The notes below the pieces were generated by a model. The model made no database searches. It had not been told where the DNA came from and was given only the letters and a program-made list of their open reading frames with translations. 15,771 nucleotides of DNA from Cephalothrix simula (Eukaryota > Nemertea > Palaeonemertea > Archinemertea > Cephalotrichidae). Where the stretch lies: NCBI GenBank assembly GCA_035591015.1, contig JAXIUW010016675.1, positions 1-15,771 on the forward strand. The letters run 5' to 3'. The first letter of the stretch is position 1, and each line of letters begins with the position of its first letter. This document shows, piece by piece, positions 1 through 7,826 of this stretch. A program made the translations under genes and the position numbers.

Positions 1-80
1 GCACTTTTCACAGACGGACAGACGGACACGACGATACTAATACCCCTTCGGCAAAAATTTTGCCGAGGGGTAAAAATGAC
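1..80. repeat. end of a dispersed repeat: GACGGACA run plus hairpin
   Basis: The first 30 bases hold a short run of the unit ACGGACAG. It is followed at 43-73 by an almost perfect inverted repeat: TACCCCTTCGGCAAAA pairs with TTTTGCCGAGGGGTA, with one extra T in the left arm. A GACGGACA run followed by a GC-then-AT hairpin is typical of repeat ends in invertebrate genomes. The element is cut by the window edge, so its class cannot be decided. Confidence 0.45.
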
Positions 81-1021
81 TTTAAAGTTTCAGTTGGAAA
101 AAATCGAAACTTTTTGGGGGTGGGCTGCTCAAAAAAGGAAAAAAGTGGTCCAAAAAGAGGGAAAAAAGATATTTTGGGGATGGGTCTGTCTCCGAAATTC
201 TTTTTGAAATTGATATTTTCCATGGGGTGGGTTCCCAACGGATTTTCACTTTTATACCATCCGTGTATGAGGCAGGCAAAATATTAATTTTGCGCCCTAC
301 CTGCAGCTCATATAAGGGAATGTAGCCCTTAAACCCCTTAAACCTGTGCATGCAAAGTAAGTTGAATAGGCATGGTTTCATTTTCTACCCCGCGGATGAC
401 GAGTGGTGGAGCAAAAGTGGTCGGCTATAATTCTCACTTTTTACCCTTTTTCCGTTTGCTATGAATAGTAAGTAGCCCCACTAAACCTATACATTTGTGG
501 ATATGGGCATGAAAAAGGGGTCATTTAATCTTCCTTCCACCACCTGGTGGATAGTGTTGACGTAAAATGTGCCAAAGTTTTTGCCAGAACTCCGCACCAG
601 GTCGTGGTGGAAGATGAAATCACCCCGATTTTTATGTCCTTTCGATAACTATATAGAATACTTTTTCCTTTAAACATGAACTTAAGAGAGGCACCATCCA
701 CTGCACTTGCTTCCATTATCCTACGATTTTTTAAATTTATTTTTTGGTCACGTGGTTTCATATTGTAAAGGTTACAAAAAACTATGTATTGAGTTCTCAT
801 AGAGGTTTGTTTTGAATTTGTTTTTTCAAACAACAACCGAATTAGGAGTATGTGTGTTAAACAATTACATTTTGTGTAAATTCTTTTTAAAATTAGTTTC
901 ATTATCAAATGCAATGAATTTTTCTTTCTTCGTGAGATTCATTTTGTCTTGAAGATCCGATGTTTTTGGACTTATTTCGCTGAGTAAGTTTTTCATTATT
1001 TTAATTCAAATCAATTTTCAG
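81..1021. other. intronic sequence upstream of the first visible exon
   Basis: This is AT-rich sequence with no convincing exon. The open frames on either strand lack splice sites and look like chance. The only structure noted is an imperfect inverted repeat at about 533-615 (entered separately). The last bases form a pyrimidine/AT tract ending in TTTTCAG at 1015-1021, the acceptor of the first visible exon. Confidence 0.5.
533..615. repeat. imperfect inverted repeat with CACCTGGTGG core
   Basis: The left arm, TTCCACCACCTGGTG, is mirrored near 595-612 by CACCAGGTCGTGGTGGAA, leaving a spacer of roughly 45 bp. The left arm holds the 11-bp palindrome CCACCTGGTGG (540-550), which recurs elsewhere in the window. 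This is probably a small decayed foldback element. Confidence 0.4.
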
Positions 1022-1092
1022 GTGATAGACCTATTCCGAAAGAAGAATTATTTGATTTGGAGAATAAATTAGATTCTGATTTAAAATCAAAG
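1022..1092 (+). CDS. internal exon, extracellular juxtamembrane part of a single-pass membrane protein
   Basis: This is a 71-nt exon bounded by a TTTTCAG acceptor and an AAG|GTAAAG donor. Read from the third base it is open throughout and encodes 23 residues from DRPIPKEELF to DLKSK. The first two bases (GT) complete a codon split with an exon lying outside the window. It ends in phase 0 and joins in frame with the exon at 3132, giving an acidic, Leu-spaced amphipathic stretch (ELFDLENKLDSDLKSKLGVS) that would sit outside the membrane. Such a stretch would suit a coiled segment or the end of a SEA-like or other juxtamembrane domain, but I cannot assign a family. Support comes from both splice sites and phase compatibility; it is short, so a chance ORF is not fully excluded. 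Confidence 0.6.
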
Positions 1093-1255
1093 GTAAAGTT
1101 AAATCATGCAGGGAACGGGATTATTGTGTTGACTGAAGTTCTTGAAATAGCATTTACATCTCCAGTGTAAAGTGAAATGAAATACGCTTGCCACTCTTGA
1201 AAATTTGCTTTGACCTCCAGATTTTCGGGGGGAATTGATATCGCCCTCCGCCATA

Positions 1256-1590
1256 CATGGACAAGTTGGAGCTCACCGCGATATCGCGGGTTGGTCGAAC
1301 CCCATTAGCACGTGGACATTCTTTCCACCAGTGGCCACTGGTGATTTTGGGAGTTATGACGTCACAACTTGCGGGGATATCCCCTGGAGTTTGGTTATGA
1401 CGTCATAATCCAAACGCACAAATCACCAGTGGCCACTCGTTATTTTAGAGAGCGTTTAGGCAAAAGCACGGGGATATCACCATGCGAATGGGATCGGAGC
1501 AAACTCACGGGGATATCGTGGGATATCCCCGTGCTAATGGGGTTAGAGCAAACGCACGGGGATATCGCGGTGAGCTCCAACTTGTCCATG
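1256..1590. mobile_element. GATATC-rich foldback element, copy 1
   Basis: A 335-bp element whose ends are an exact 30-bp terminal inverted repeat: 1256-1285 starts CATGGACAAGTTGGAGCTCA, and 1561-1590 is its reverse complement. Inside are several GGGGATATCCCC-type palindromes joined by linkers such as GTGCTAATGGGGTT and GCAAACGCACG. There is an 18-bp perfect palindrome CACCAGTGGCCACTGGTG (1326-1343) mirrored near 1425-1436, and two TGACGTCA sites (1357-1364 and 1398-1405). The 8-mer CCCTCCGC lies exactly 4 bp outside each end (1244-1251 and 1595-1602) and may be a target-site duplication. No coding capacity. It is a non-autonomous element; the class is unproven. Confidence 0.8.
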
Positions 1591-1760
1591 CCTCCCCTCC
1601 GCTAGCCACCGGATTCTAATACAAGTCTATTTCTTGTGTCTTGTGGTATGAAGGGGTAGGGGTGATCCATCTCGATATACCGAGGGACACTTTTCATGTG
1701 ACCACGGAATCATCCTATATGTTTCCCATTATTTGATCTCTAAGCTACCAGATTTTGAAG
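1591..1760. other. spacer between the two foldback copies
   Basis: About 170 bp of sequence unrelated to the flanking GATATC repeats. It separates the two oppositely oriented copies. Nothing else identified. Confidence 0.4.
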
Positions 1761-2194
1761 CATGGACAAGTTGGAGCTCACCGCGATATCCCCGTGCATT
1801 TGCTCTAACCCCATTAGCACGGGGATATCCCTGAGATATCCCCGTGAGTTTGCTCCGATCCAATTCGCACGGGGATATCCCCGTGCTTTTGCCTAAACGC
1901 TCTCTGAAATTACCAGTGGCCACTGGTGGAAAGAATGTGTTCTTGGCAAAAGCATGGGGATATCGCGGGGATATCCCCGTGCTAATGAGATTTGACCAAA
2001 CTCACGGGGATGTCGCTGGGATATCCCCGTGCTAATGGTTACAGCAAACGCACCGGGATATCGTGGTGATATCCCGGTGCTAATGGGGTTTGACCAAAGG
2101 ATCTCAAAACTGAATTTTCGCGTTTGCCCGAACCCCATTAGCACGGGGATATCCCCGCGATATCGCGGTGAGGCTGGTGAGCTCCAACTTGTCC
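1761..2194. mobile_element. GATATC-rich foldback element, copy 2, opposite orientation
   Basis: About 434 bp. It begins with the same CATGGACAAGTTGGAGCTCA end as copy 1 and finishes with GTGAGCTCCAACTTGTCC (2177-2194). Its left half is close to the reverse complement of the right half of copy 1, so the two copies face each other. It carries more internal units than copy 1, about eleven GATATC-centred units including the 20-bp perfect palindrome GCACGGGGATATCCCCGTGC (1867-1886). The central ACCAGTGGCCACTGGT palindrome (1912-1927) is also present. CAGATTTT occurs 7-8 bp outside both ends (1749-1756 and 2203-2210), a possible target duplication. No ORF of note. Confidence 0.8.
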
Positions 2195-2311
2195 AAATTG
2201 AGCAGATTTTAGAAATTTGGGCCAATCAAATTAATTCCTGCTGACTTCTCGCGCTGTCGGCCAATCATAATAGACTAGCTCAAGCGATTCAAGTAGAATA
2301 GATTCCTTTAG

Positions 2312-2388
2312 ACTCAGCGAGCTGGTATAGTGGTTAGCGCGTTGGACACAAGATCTACACGTTGGTGGTTCGAGCCCCGGTAGCTACG
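2312..2388 (+). repeat. tRNA-like sequence with Pol III A and B boxes (SINE head or tRNA pseudogene)
   Basis: An A-box-like GCTGGTATAGTGGTTAGCGC (2321-2340) is followed 26 bp later by a B-box GGTTCGAGCCC (2367-2377), the spacing of a tRNA gene. A partial anticodon stem (TTGGA/TCTAC) can be drawn, but the T stem and acceptor stem do not pair and position 33 is not T, so a working tRNA is unlikely. A TTTTT run at 2481-2485 could end a Pol III transcript. Most likely a tRNA-derived SINE fragment or tRNA pseudogene. Confidence 0.5.
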
Positions 2389-2698
2389 AAGATAATAATA
2401 GAGGGGGGAAACATAATTCCCGCAGCTCAAACAACAGGTAAAGCCAAGTTAAAAATTACAAACCGATATTTCTCAAAAAATTTTTCCCTTGGGCATCAAG
2501 ATAGGGGTGATCTGCTGAGAAATTCCATACGTCAAAAACAAGACTCGGAACCACTCTAACACGAAGTTAGAATATATTACCAAATTTAATTTCACTTAGG
2601 TATTTGTAACCTCTTCTATCTAAATTTATCTAGACCTTTACTGAATTTTCGGAATTATAAGACAACAATAACCATAACCAAGATTTGGTCTACATAAC

Positions 2699-2803
2699 AC
2701 CCGAGGGTCTCTTTACATGTCGTAAAAAACTTGGACAGGACAATCCGCTGAAATTAGTTCATCCTATCTTAAGTTTTTTACGACATATAATAGACCCCCG
2801 GGT
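2699..2803. mobile_element. small terminal-inverted-repeat element (MITE-like)
   Basis: Arms of about 33 bp, 2699-2732 and 2771-2803. The left arm, beginning ACCCGAGGGTCT and ending GTCGTAAAAAACTT, matches the reverse complement of the right arm with a few mismatches. The spacer is about 38 bp. No coding sequence. The target duplication is not clear. Confidence 0.6.
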
Positions 2804-3131
2804 ATTCAGATAGATTTCAATCCAAAATCACTGATTTTTTATAGTTATAGTTGGGCAACCGACCCACATTCAGCATATATTCCATGTTTAAACTTTGCAC
2901 GCGCAGTATTTGAAAGATTTCATACCAATTTTATCGTCGATTTAGAAATCATTTAAATCATTGATACACCCCCGATACCGATGCTGTGCACAGCAGTCGT
3001 ATTCTAAATTTCATTCTTGGGGCCTCGAATCGTATGCCCTTAATTTTCCGGTAAAGCAAAGTCGCCTCGCTCCTCCAAGGTGCGCGTGTTCCGGACTCAA
3101 CTTTTATTTACTGTTTTTTTTTATATTTCAG

Positions 3132-3347
3132 CTCGGTGTTTCAATTATCAAAATGTCTTCAGGGGTTCCAAATGATTTACAGCCAAATTCTCAATTGGCT
3201 TCCGCCGAGAATCCAAATGTATTTGAGAAAAACTTGACTATTTTTGTGATACTCATTGTTATAGCAGTTTTGTGTTTATTATCAATTATTGTGGCACTAT
3301 TGCTGATAAAGTGTCGGCGGAGGCACGGAGTGTACAGCCCAGCTAAG
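3132..3347 (+). CDS. exon encoding the transmembrane helix and FERM-binding-like juxtamembrane motif
   Basis: A 216-nt exon (72 codons, phase 0 at both ends) with a strong polypyrimidine acceptor ending TTTCAG and an AAG|GTATGT donor. Residues 1-34 are polar and Asn/Ser/Pro-rich. Residues 35-59 (LTIFVILIVIAVLCLLSIIV and on) form one hydrophobic helix with no charges. They are followed by KCRRRHGVYSPAK, whose positive charges predict a cytoplasmic C-terminus. The RRRHGVYSP segment resembles the basic, Gly-x-Tyr FERM-binding motif of Crumbs, neurexin IV/Caspr and glycophorin C; this is similarity by eye only. An NLT sequon lies right at the membrane and is unlikely to be used. An ATG at residue 8 has A at -3, so an alternative short product starting here is possible. 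Confidence 0.75.
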
Positions 3348-4410
3348 GTATGTGCAACTTTCAACTTTTTGATCAACCAAGGTATCTGGTTAAATAGTCC
3401 TCTAGCGTAAATAACACTTTTGTTAAAAGTGGGTGATGAGCTTTTAAGTTTGCAATATAATTTGGCTCTGGGTGGCGACTGGACAGATTCGCTATTAGTG
3501 GGTTGGTGCTTGACGAGTCAGTGGGTTGGTACTTAATTGATGAGTGATGACGTTCTTAAATAAGAAGTTCACATCGTCGATATGGTTGAAAATCATCAAA
3601 AATAAAAAGGATGGAAAAATTGGATGAGGCAATCTTGATGTTATCTAATCGGTCCTTCCGTCGGTTTCACATATTAGGGGTAGAGGAACCCCCTTGACCT
3701 ACTATGTCATTGGAAACAGCATGCGAAATGAAGAATCAGGATGGTAGTTTCATGTCCCGACCAACACCTGGTGGAGGATGGTGGTGGTGGTTCAAACGAA
3801 ATAGCCGAAAATTGGCAAATTATCGACTTTTTAAAATTTTTGGCAAACAGGATAATATGAACCCCCATAAACTAGTAAAATACTGGTGGTTCCATGTCCC
3901 TACCGCCACCTGCATGGTTTTATATGTTTATAGTACGAAAAGGACACTAACCGCCCGGGACACTGAACGTATTTACACCGAAAATTTTTAACTATGTAAC
4001 TATGTAAAAAAAGCCAAAAGATTATTAAGGTATAGAAATACGTACATGTACATGTATATACTAACCCTATAGGCTATTCCCGACATTTCAAGTGCCAATC
4101 ATACCATGATACCAAGCGCCTACCTAATGACCTGCTAAGAGCCGACCGCTTCAGACTGGTCGTCAGGTCGACAATATGCACTTAGACATGCCGACCATAC
4201 CGCACGCGGCCGCCCACTTGCTTACTGTCCTGTCAGCCTAAATAACCCTTTCTGCTTACTCTATTTTTGATAGCTTGCGCGGAGTAAAATCTATTTGGGC
4301 TGCCGTACTACTTGACCAGATACCTCAGCTCGGCCATTTTTTATTTTTATTCCCAACCTCATGACCAGGCTAACTCCAATTATCTCAAAATCATTATCTT
4401 ATTTTTTTAG
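3348..4410 (+). other. intron or part-intron, no confirmed content
   Basis: Begins with the strong GTATGT donor. Contains a partial tandem duplication at 3497-3545 (AGTGGGTTGGT twice, about 24 bp apart) and a diverged direct repeat at 3742-3776 and 3884-3918. The 95-codon open frame across 3704-3991 has a Trp run produced by GGT repeats and no splice or family support. 4080-4340 is somewhat GC-richer and unidentified. Confidence 0.4.
3742..3918 (+). repeat. pair of diverged direct repeats
   Basis: TGGTAGTTTCATGTCCCGAC (3742-3761) and TGGTGGTTCCATGTCCCTAC (3884-3903) match at 17 of 20 positions, and the similarity extends for about 15 more bases into CACCTG-containing sequence. The copies are 142 bp apart. 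Origin unknown; possibly part of a decayed repeat. Confidence 0.35.
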
Positions 4411-4491
4411 CACGCAGGCCGCCCCAATACATATAATGATCTGTGTGAAATATTATACTGGGATAATCGGTCTTCTTATAGATATGGAGTG
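4411..4491 (+). CDS. candidate 81-nt cassette exon in the cytoplasmic tail
   Basis: A textbook acceptor (TTATCTTATTTTTTTAG) precedes 27 open codons, and the segment ends at GTG|GTAATA. Length is a multiple of three, and phase is 0 at both ends, which fits both the upstream exon (ends 3347) and the downstream exon (starts 7827). Thus it can be included or skipped without changing the frame. The encoded peptide begins HAGRPNTYNDL and ends NRSSYRYGV. It is rich in Tyr and Asn, with one Trp and one Cys, and would insert straight after the Tyr-Ser-Pro-Ala-Lys motif. The donor is weaker than consensus (T at +5). I do not recognise the peptide. It may be a chance open stretch behind a pyrimidine tract. 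Confidence 0.45.
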
Positions 4492-5802
4492 GTAATAAAA
4501 TAGTCAAAATATTAATCCCAATCCAAACCAAACCCTTAACCTCTATAGAGATTCTCCCCTCTTATTTTTAAGGCCACTTTTCTATTGCGCGCCTATTTCT
4601 AACTTATAAACTGATGTAAAATTGTATTCACTGTTTTTGCTTTTCTTATAAAACGGGTCTATGGAAAATTTTATCATTAGTGAGAAAAAACAGAAGTTTT
4701 CAAAGTAAAAAAAATTTACATTAATTATCCATGCTATCCATGTGATTGAGGCCAATATGCATGTTGATACTCAACGGTTTAATTTCTACTGAAAATGCCG
4801 TTGATGTACCGCATTTCTGTTGAAATCTCCCGACATATTTTGAAGAAACTATGATTGACGTCACATTATTGACTTATCTCGACACTGAGTCGACAGGAGC
4901 TAGCAGTATTGATTAACTTGTCATACTCCTTGCTTCGGATCGCGCGTTAATTGGCTGGTCGATCATCTAAGGGCATAATTTTAGTTCGAACTTAATGTTC
5001 GAGTTCGGTTATGGCGTCATAACTCACAAAATCACCAGTTGCGGGAAAGAAAGTGTTCTTGGCAAACGCAGGGGGTATCACGGGGATATACAATAAGTAA
5101 TAGGCCAATGCCAATGTGCGATTTGGTATAAGCTAATTCGGATATTGATTTTTACACAACTGCGCATGCGCATATCTCAGAATTGTGCTTTGAGACGATT
5201 TTTGATTTACCATTTCTGATATCCCAGACCATAATAAACTCCAAGAGATATAAAATGGGCATTTTTACAAAACCTAAAAGTGGTCCTATAGAGCACCGTG
5301 CCGTTCTAATGGGTTTCGGGGATATCCCCGTGAGTTAGTTATGAATCCATAAAATAAAACCACAAGGGTTTTCCGCTGACTCAGCAGCTCAAGAAAAAAC
5401 TAGTAGGGCCTACATGTAGTTACCAAATTTTCGACTTTACTGCCTTCGTCAGGGTATATAAAATACGTCATAAAACAAGCACACTCACAAAATCACCAGT
5501 GGCTAATGGTGAGAAAGAATGTGCTCTTGCCAAAAGCACGGCAATATCGCGGGGATATCCTGATAGGATGATAATTATTATATATCGCCTTGACGTGCAA
5601 GATTTCCAACATGAGAAAAACATACAATGTACTTTGAAATCTATTTGTTAGATGCGAAAATTGTCAGTGTTACTTAGCCCATGTAAATCCTATGCTTTTT
5701 CCATTCCACCAGTCCTTCCATCAAACTTACATCCTACCTCCTACCGTCCTTCTGATATAAAAATTCATTTTGTTTTGTTAAATATGTCTTTCGCATAAGC
5801 TT
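4492..5802 (+). other. intron sequence with decayed repeats
   Basis: AT-rich. A TGACGTCA site lies at 4856-4863. The only recognisable content is the GATATC-family remnants between 4999 and 5561 (entered separately). No exon-like segment with splice sites seen. Confidence 0.4.
4999..5561. repeat. decayed fragments of the GATATC foldback family
   Basis: Three pieces carry family-specific wording. 4999-5090 has TTATGGCGTCATAA, AAATCACCAGT, GTGTTCTTGGCAAACGCA and CACGGGGATAT. 5293-5337 has CTAATGGG then GGGGATATCCCCGTGAGTT. 5465-5561 has ACGTCATAA, AAATCACCAGTGGC, AAAGAATGTGCTCTTGCC and AAAAGCACG then GGGGATATCC. They are separated by unrelated sequence and lack the terminal inverted repeats, so they are older, broken copies. 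Confidence 0.65.
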
Positions 5803-5985
5803 ACACAATAGTATAGATAAATTGGCCACACGATTTAAATGAGGCTAAAAAGCATCCCCCGCGAAAATCTCCGAAGTGGGGACCCTGACCCCTTGACCGA
5901 TATATATTCTGAATCCTTATAAATCCTTATGAAATATATTATCCTTATAAAAAATGTAGGAACAAGTTTATATTTTAAAGACTAA

Positions 5986-5999
5986 AGCGCCACCTGGTG
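5986..5999 (-). promoter_or_regulatory. CTCF-like motif in the left arm of the foldback
   Basis: The minus strand reads CACCAGGTGGCGCT, preceded by C, which completes the full CCACCAGGTGGC core. It is the mirror image of the site at 6175-6188, so the two point away from each other. Motif match only. Confidence 0.35.
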
Positions 6000-6174
6000 G
6001 TGGCCCCCTAGCGGCGAAAATGTGCATTTTCGCATAAGAGTACAGCCAAAACAGCTGCACCGGAAGATTGTTTCGGGCAATATTATTGCTTTATAAAACA
6101 ATAGCACCAATTCTATATCAGAAAAAAACTTGCAGCGCCGGCTGTAGCCTTATGTGAAATAGCCGCTAGGGGGG

Positions 6175-6188
6175 CACCAGGTGGCGCT
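6175..6188 (+). promoter_or_regulatory. CTCF-like motif in the right arm of the foldback
   Basis: CACCAGGTGGCGCT closely fits the animal CTCF core (CCASYAGRKGGC followed by GCT), with G instead of C at the first core position. The identical 14-mer lies on the minus strand in the other arm at 5986-5999, where the flanking C completes the core. Binding is inferred from the motif only. Confidence 0.35.
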
Positions 6189-6346
6189 TTAGTCTTGAAA
6201 ATATAAACTTATTCCTACATTTTTTATATTAAGGATTCAGAATATATATGGGTCAAGGGGGTCAGGGTCCCCACTTCGGAGATTTTCGCGGGGGGATTTC
6301 TTAGCCTCATTTAAATCGTGTGGCAAATTTATCTATACTATTGTGT

Positions 6347-7551
6347 ATAGGATGCTTTTAAACTATATTAGTTTATCTTCTACATAATTGCATTCAATAC
6401 AATCAAATAAAAATAATTACGCACAAAGGTAAACAACTATAGTATAAAACATCCTATAATAACACTATCAAAAATTGATAGTGTCACTAGAGAATTTATT
6501 AATTTGTATTTTGCCGCTAGAGACCTTATCTGCCGTTAAATATCTTATGGGGTTAGACATGTTAGAAATATAAATACAGTACCACTGTTTTCTGAATGGT
6601 AGAACCTAGGCCGAACCTTGACCTTGACGTAAGGGAAATTAAAGTAGTTTTAAGTCGATAAAAGGGGCACTTCGTTGGTTTGTTTGTAAACACGATCCAA
6701 ATGATGGCTTCGTTCCATAGCTTCCCCCGGATAGCCTCGAGGGCCTCGAGAATCCTACCTCCTCTCGAAAAAGTGGAAGTGAATGGAGCGCTACCCTCGT
6801 CTTCCCTGGAAAAAGTGTCATGGCGGCGGTCTTAAAGCATCTACTAAAACGCATAACTCTTCTGGGAGGTATAAAACACAAATTCAGACTCCGCCAGATA
6901 ATGTTATTTTTTCTACTTAAAATTTGTTATAAATAGTTCAAAAGAAGAACAAAATTTGAACAAAACACGATATATAACAAAAAATGATATATATAACATT
7001 CACATGAATATTGGTTATTTTTTAGTCCAGTGAAATTGAAGCGACAATAGGCCGCCATCTTGTTTCCCGATCTCCTCACTGTTCTGGGGCAGGATGAGGA
7101 CCTGCGAGGGACCTCTATGACGTATCTCCGGTTGTAGGATGAGCTATGGAACGATATTTCTGGACTGCCCGGGGGCGAGTGATGGAACGCTGTAAATGAG
7201 AAGAAACACCTTGCCTATGGTGTTACTGATTAACTAATGTTAACAAAATGCCCGTTAGGGATCTAATGCGTCAATCAAAGATATGCAAATTAATTTCGAT
7301 CCTATCTATTTAAAACATATTAGTGGTTGAAACTGACCTACGAGACGTTTTCAAAAAAATTTTTGACCCACAACAGCACCTTTTGTTATATTATTCTAAT
7401 ACGGTATTTACCCATACACAATCCACCCTCTTAGATAATCCGCAACCCGACTTTTGGGTAAAATTTCGGTGCACAGACGCTATACCCATTTATAATCCGC
7501 ACGCCGAAACTTTTTTAAATTTTCGGTATTAGAAATTATTTATTTATTCAA
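6347..7551 (+). other. intron sequence, no confirmed gene
   Basis: Contains a perfect small hairpin (CACTATCAA AAA TTGATAGTG, 6463-6483). The GC-richer stretch 6690-7180 looks like two diverged inverted copies of one sequence: CGTTCCATAGCT near 6711 mirrors AGCTATGGAACG near 7142, and both halves carry a GCCGCCAT block on mirrored strands. 7320-7535 is AT-rich with imperfect internal repetition around ATAATCCGCA. The open frames here have no family support. Confidence 0.35.
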
Positions 7552-7769
7552 ATACACAAATGTATGGATAAATCGCCCGGACGTTAGAAATGAGCCGAAA
7601 AAGGCCAGCCGCGGTTTTCTGAATCCAATATTTCCAAGGGGTTCCGACGCCCAGGTCCTACATTTTTTTCTTCAAATAGTGAATTGGGGTCCCGGGGCCC
7701 CCAAATACTGCCCAAAACTTTTTCGGCTCATTTCTAAGGTTCTGCCGATTTATCCATACATTTGTGTAT
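7552..7769. mobile_element. foldback/MITE with 50-bp inverted repeats
   Basis: The left arm 7552-7604 (ATACACAAATGTATGGATAA ... TTAGAAATGAGCCGAAAAA) is mirrored by 7717-7769 with few mismatches, around a spacer of about 110 bp containing a GGGGTCCCGGGGCCCCC run. It ends only 57 bp before the terminal exon (7827), inside the acceptor-proximal part of the intron. No coding sequence and no clear target duplication. Confidence 0.7.
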
Positions 7770-7826
7770 AATGGTACTTCCTTTTTATCAATACGGTTGC
7801 CATTTTTATTTATTCTTCTACTGCAG

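Larger units (their letters stand above)
1093..3131 (+). other. intron between exons 1022-1092 and 3132-3347
   Basis: Inferred GT-AG intron (GTAAAG donor; acceptor after a long T run, TTTTTTTTTATATTTCAG). It contains the paired GATATC foldback elements, a tRNA-like sequence and a short terminal-inverted-repeat element. The stretches 2389-2698 and 2804-3112 hold nothing I can identify. Confidence 0.55.
5803..6346. mobile_element. large foldback element with arms over 200 bp
   Basis: The left arm runs from ACACAATAGTATAGATAA (5803) to about 6048, and the right arm from about 6140 to TTATCTATACTATTGTGT (ending 6346). They are reverse complements over most of their length, with small indels. Shared landmarks are CCACACGATTTAAATGAGGCTA, GCGAAAATCTCCGAAGTGGG, TATATTCTGAATCCTTA, AAGTTTATATTTT, ACTAAAGCGCCACCTGGTG and CCCCCTAGCGGC. 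The loop is about 90 bp. There is no coding capacity. The left arm has extra copies of AATCCTTATAAATCCTTATG. Ends and target duplication are uncertain. Arm identity is high enough to form a stable cruciform or a hairpin in the pre-mRNA. Confidence 0.85.

Noticed and set aside
525-914. 129-codon minus-strand open frame
   Set aside because: Low-complexity composition in AT-rich DNA, with no motif. It overlaps an inverted repeat and lies upstream of a + strand exon.
984-1021. A strong GTAAGT donor paired with the acceptor at 1021 (38-nt intron)
   Set aside because: Too short for an animal intron, and the frame upstream is closed by a TGA at 950-952, with no acceptor between that stop and the donor.
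1256-2194. CRISPR-like array of repeated units
   Set aside because: Units are palindromes with irregular spacing and variable linkers that are themselves repetitive. They sit inside paired inverted ends in DNA that carries spliced exons.
3704-3991. 95-codon open frame with a Trp run
   Set aside because: The Trp run comes from a GGT-rich repeat. There are no splice sites or family resemblance, and it overlaps a direct repeat of 35 bp.
6639-6881. 80-codon minus-strand open frame
   Set aside because: Falls within a probable diverged inverted duplication; no splice signals, motif or compositional support.
7033-7110. Possible exon after a TTATTTTTTAG acceptor
   Set aside because: The phase 0 reading stops after 23 codons without a usable donor before the stop.
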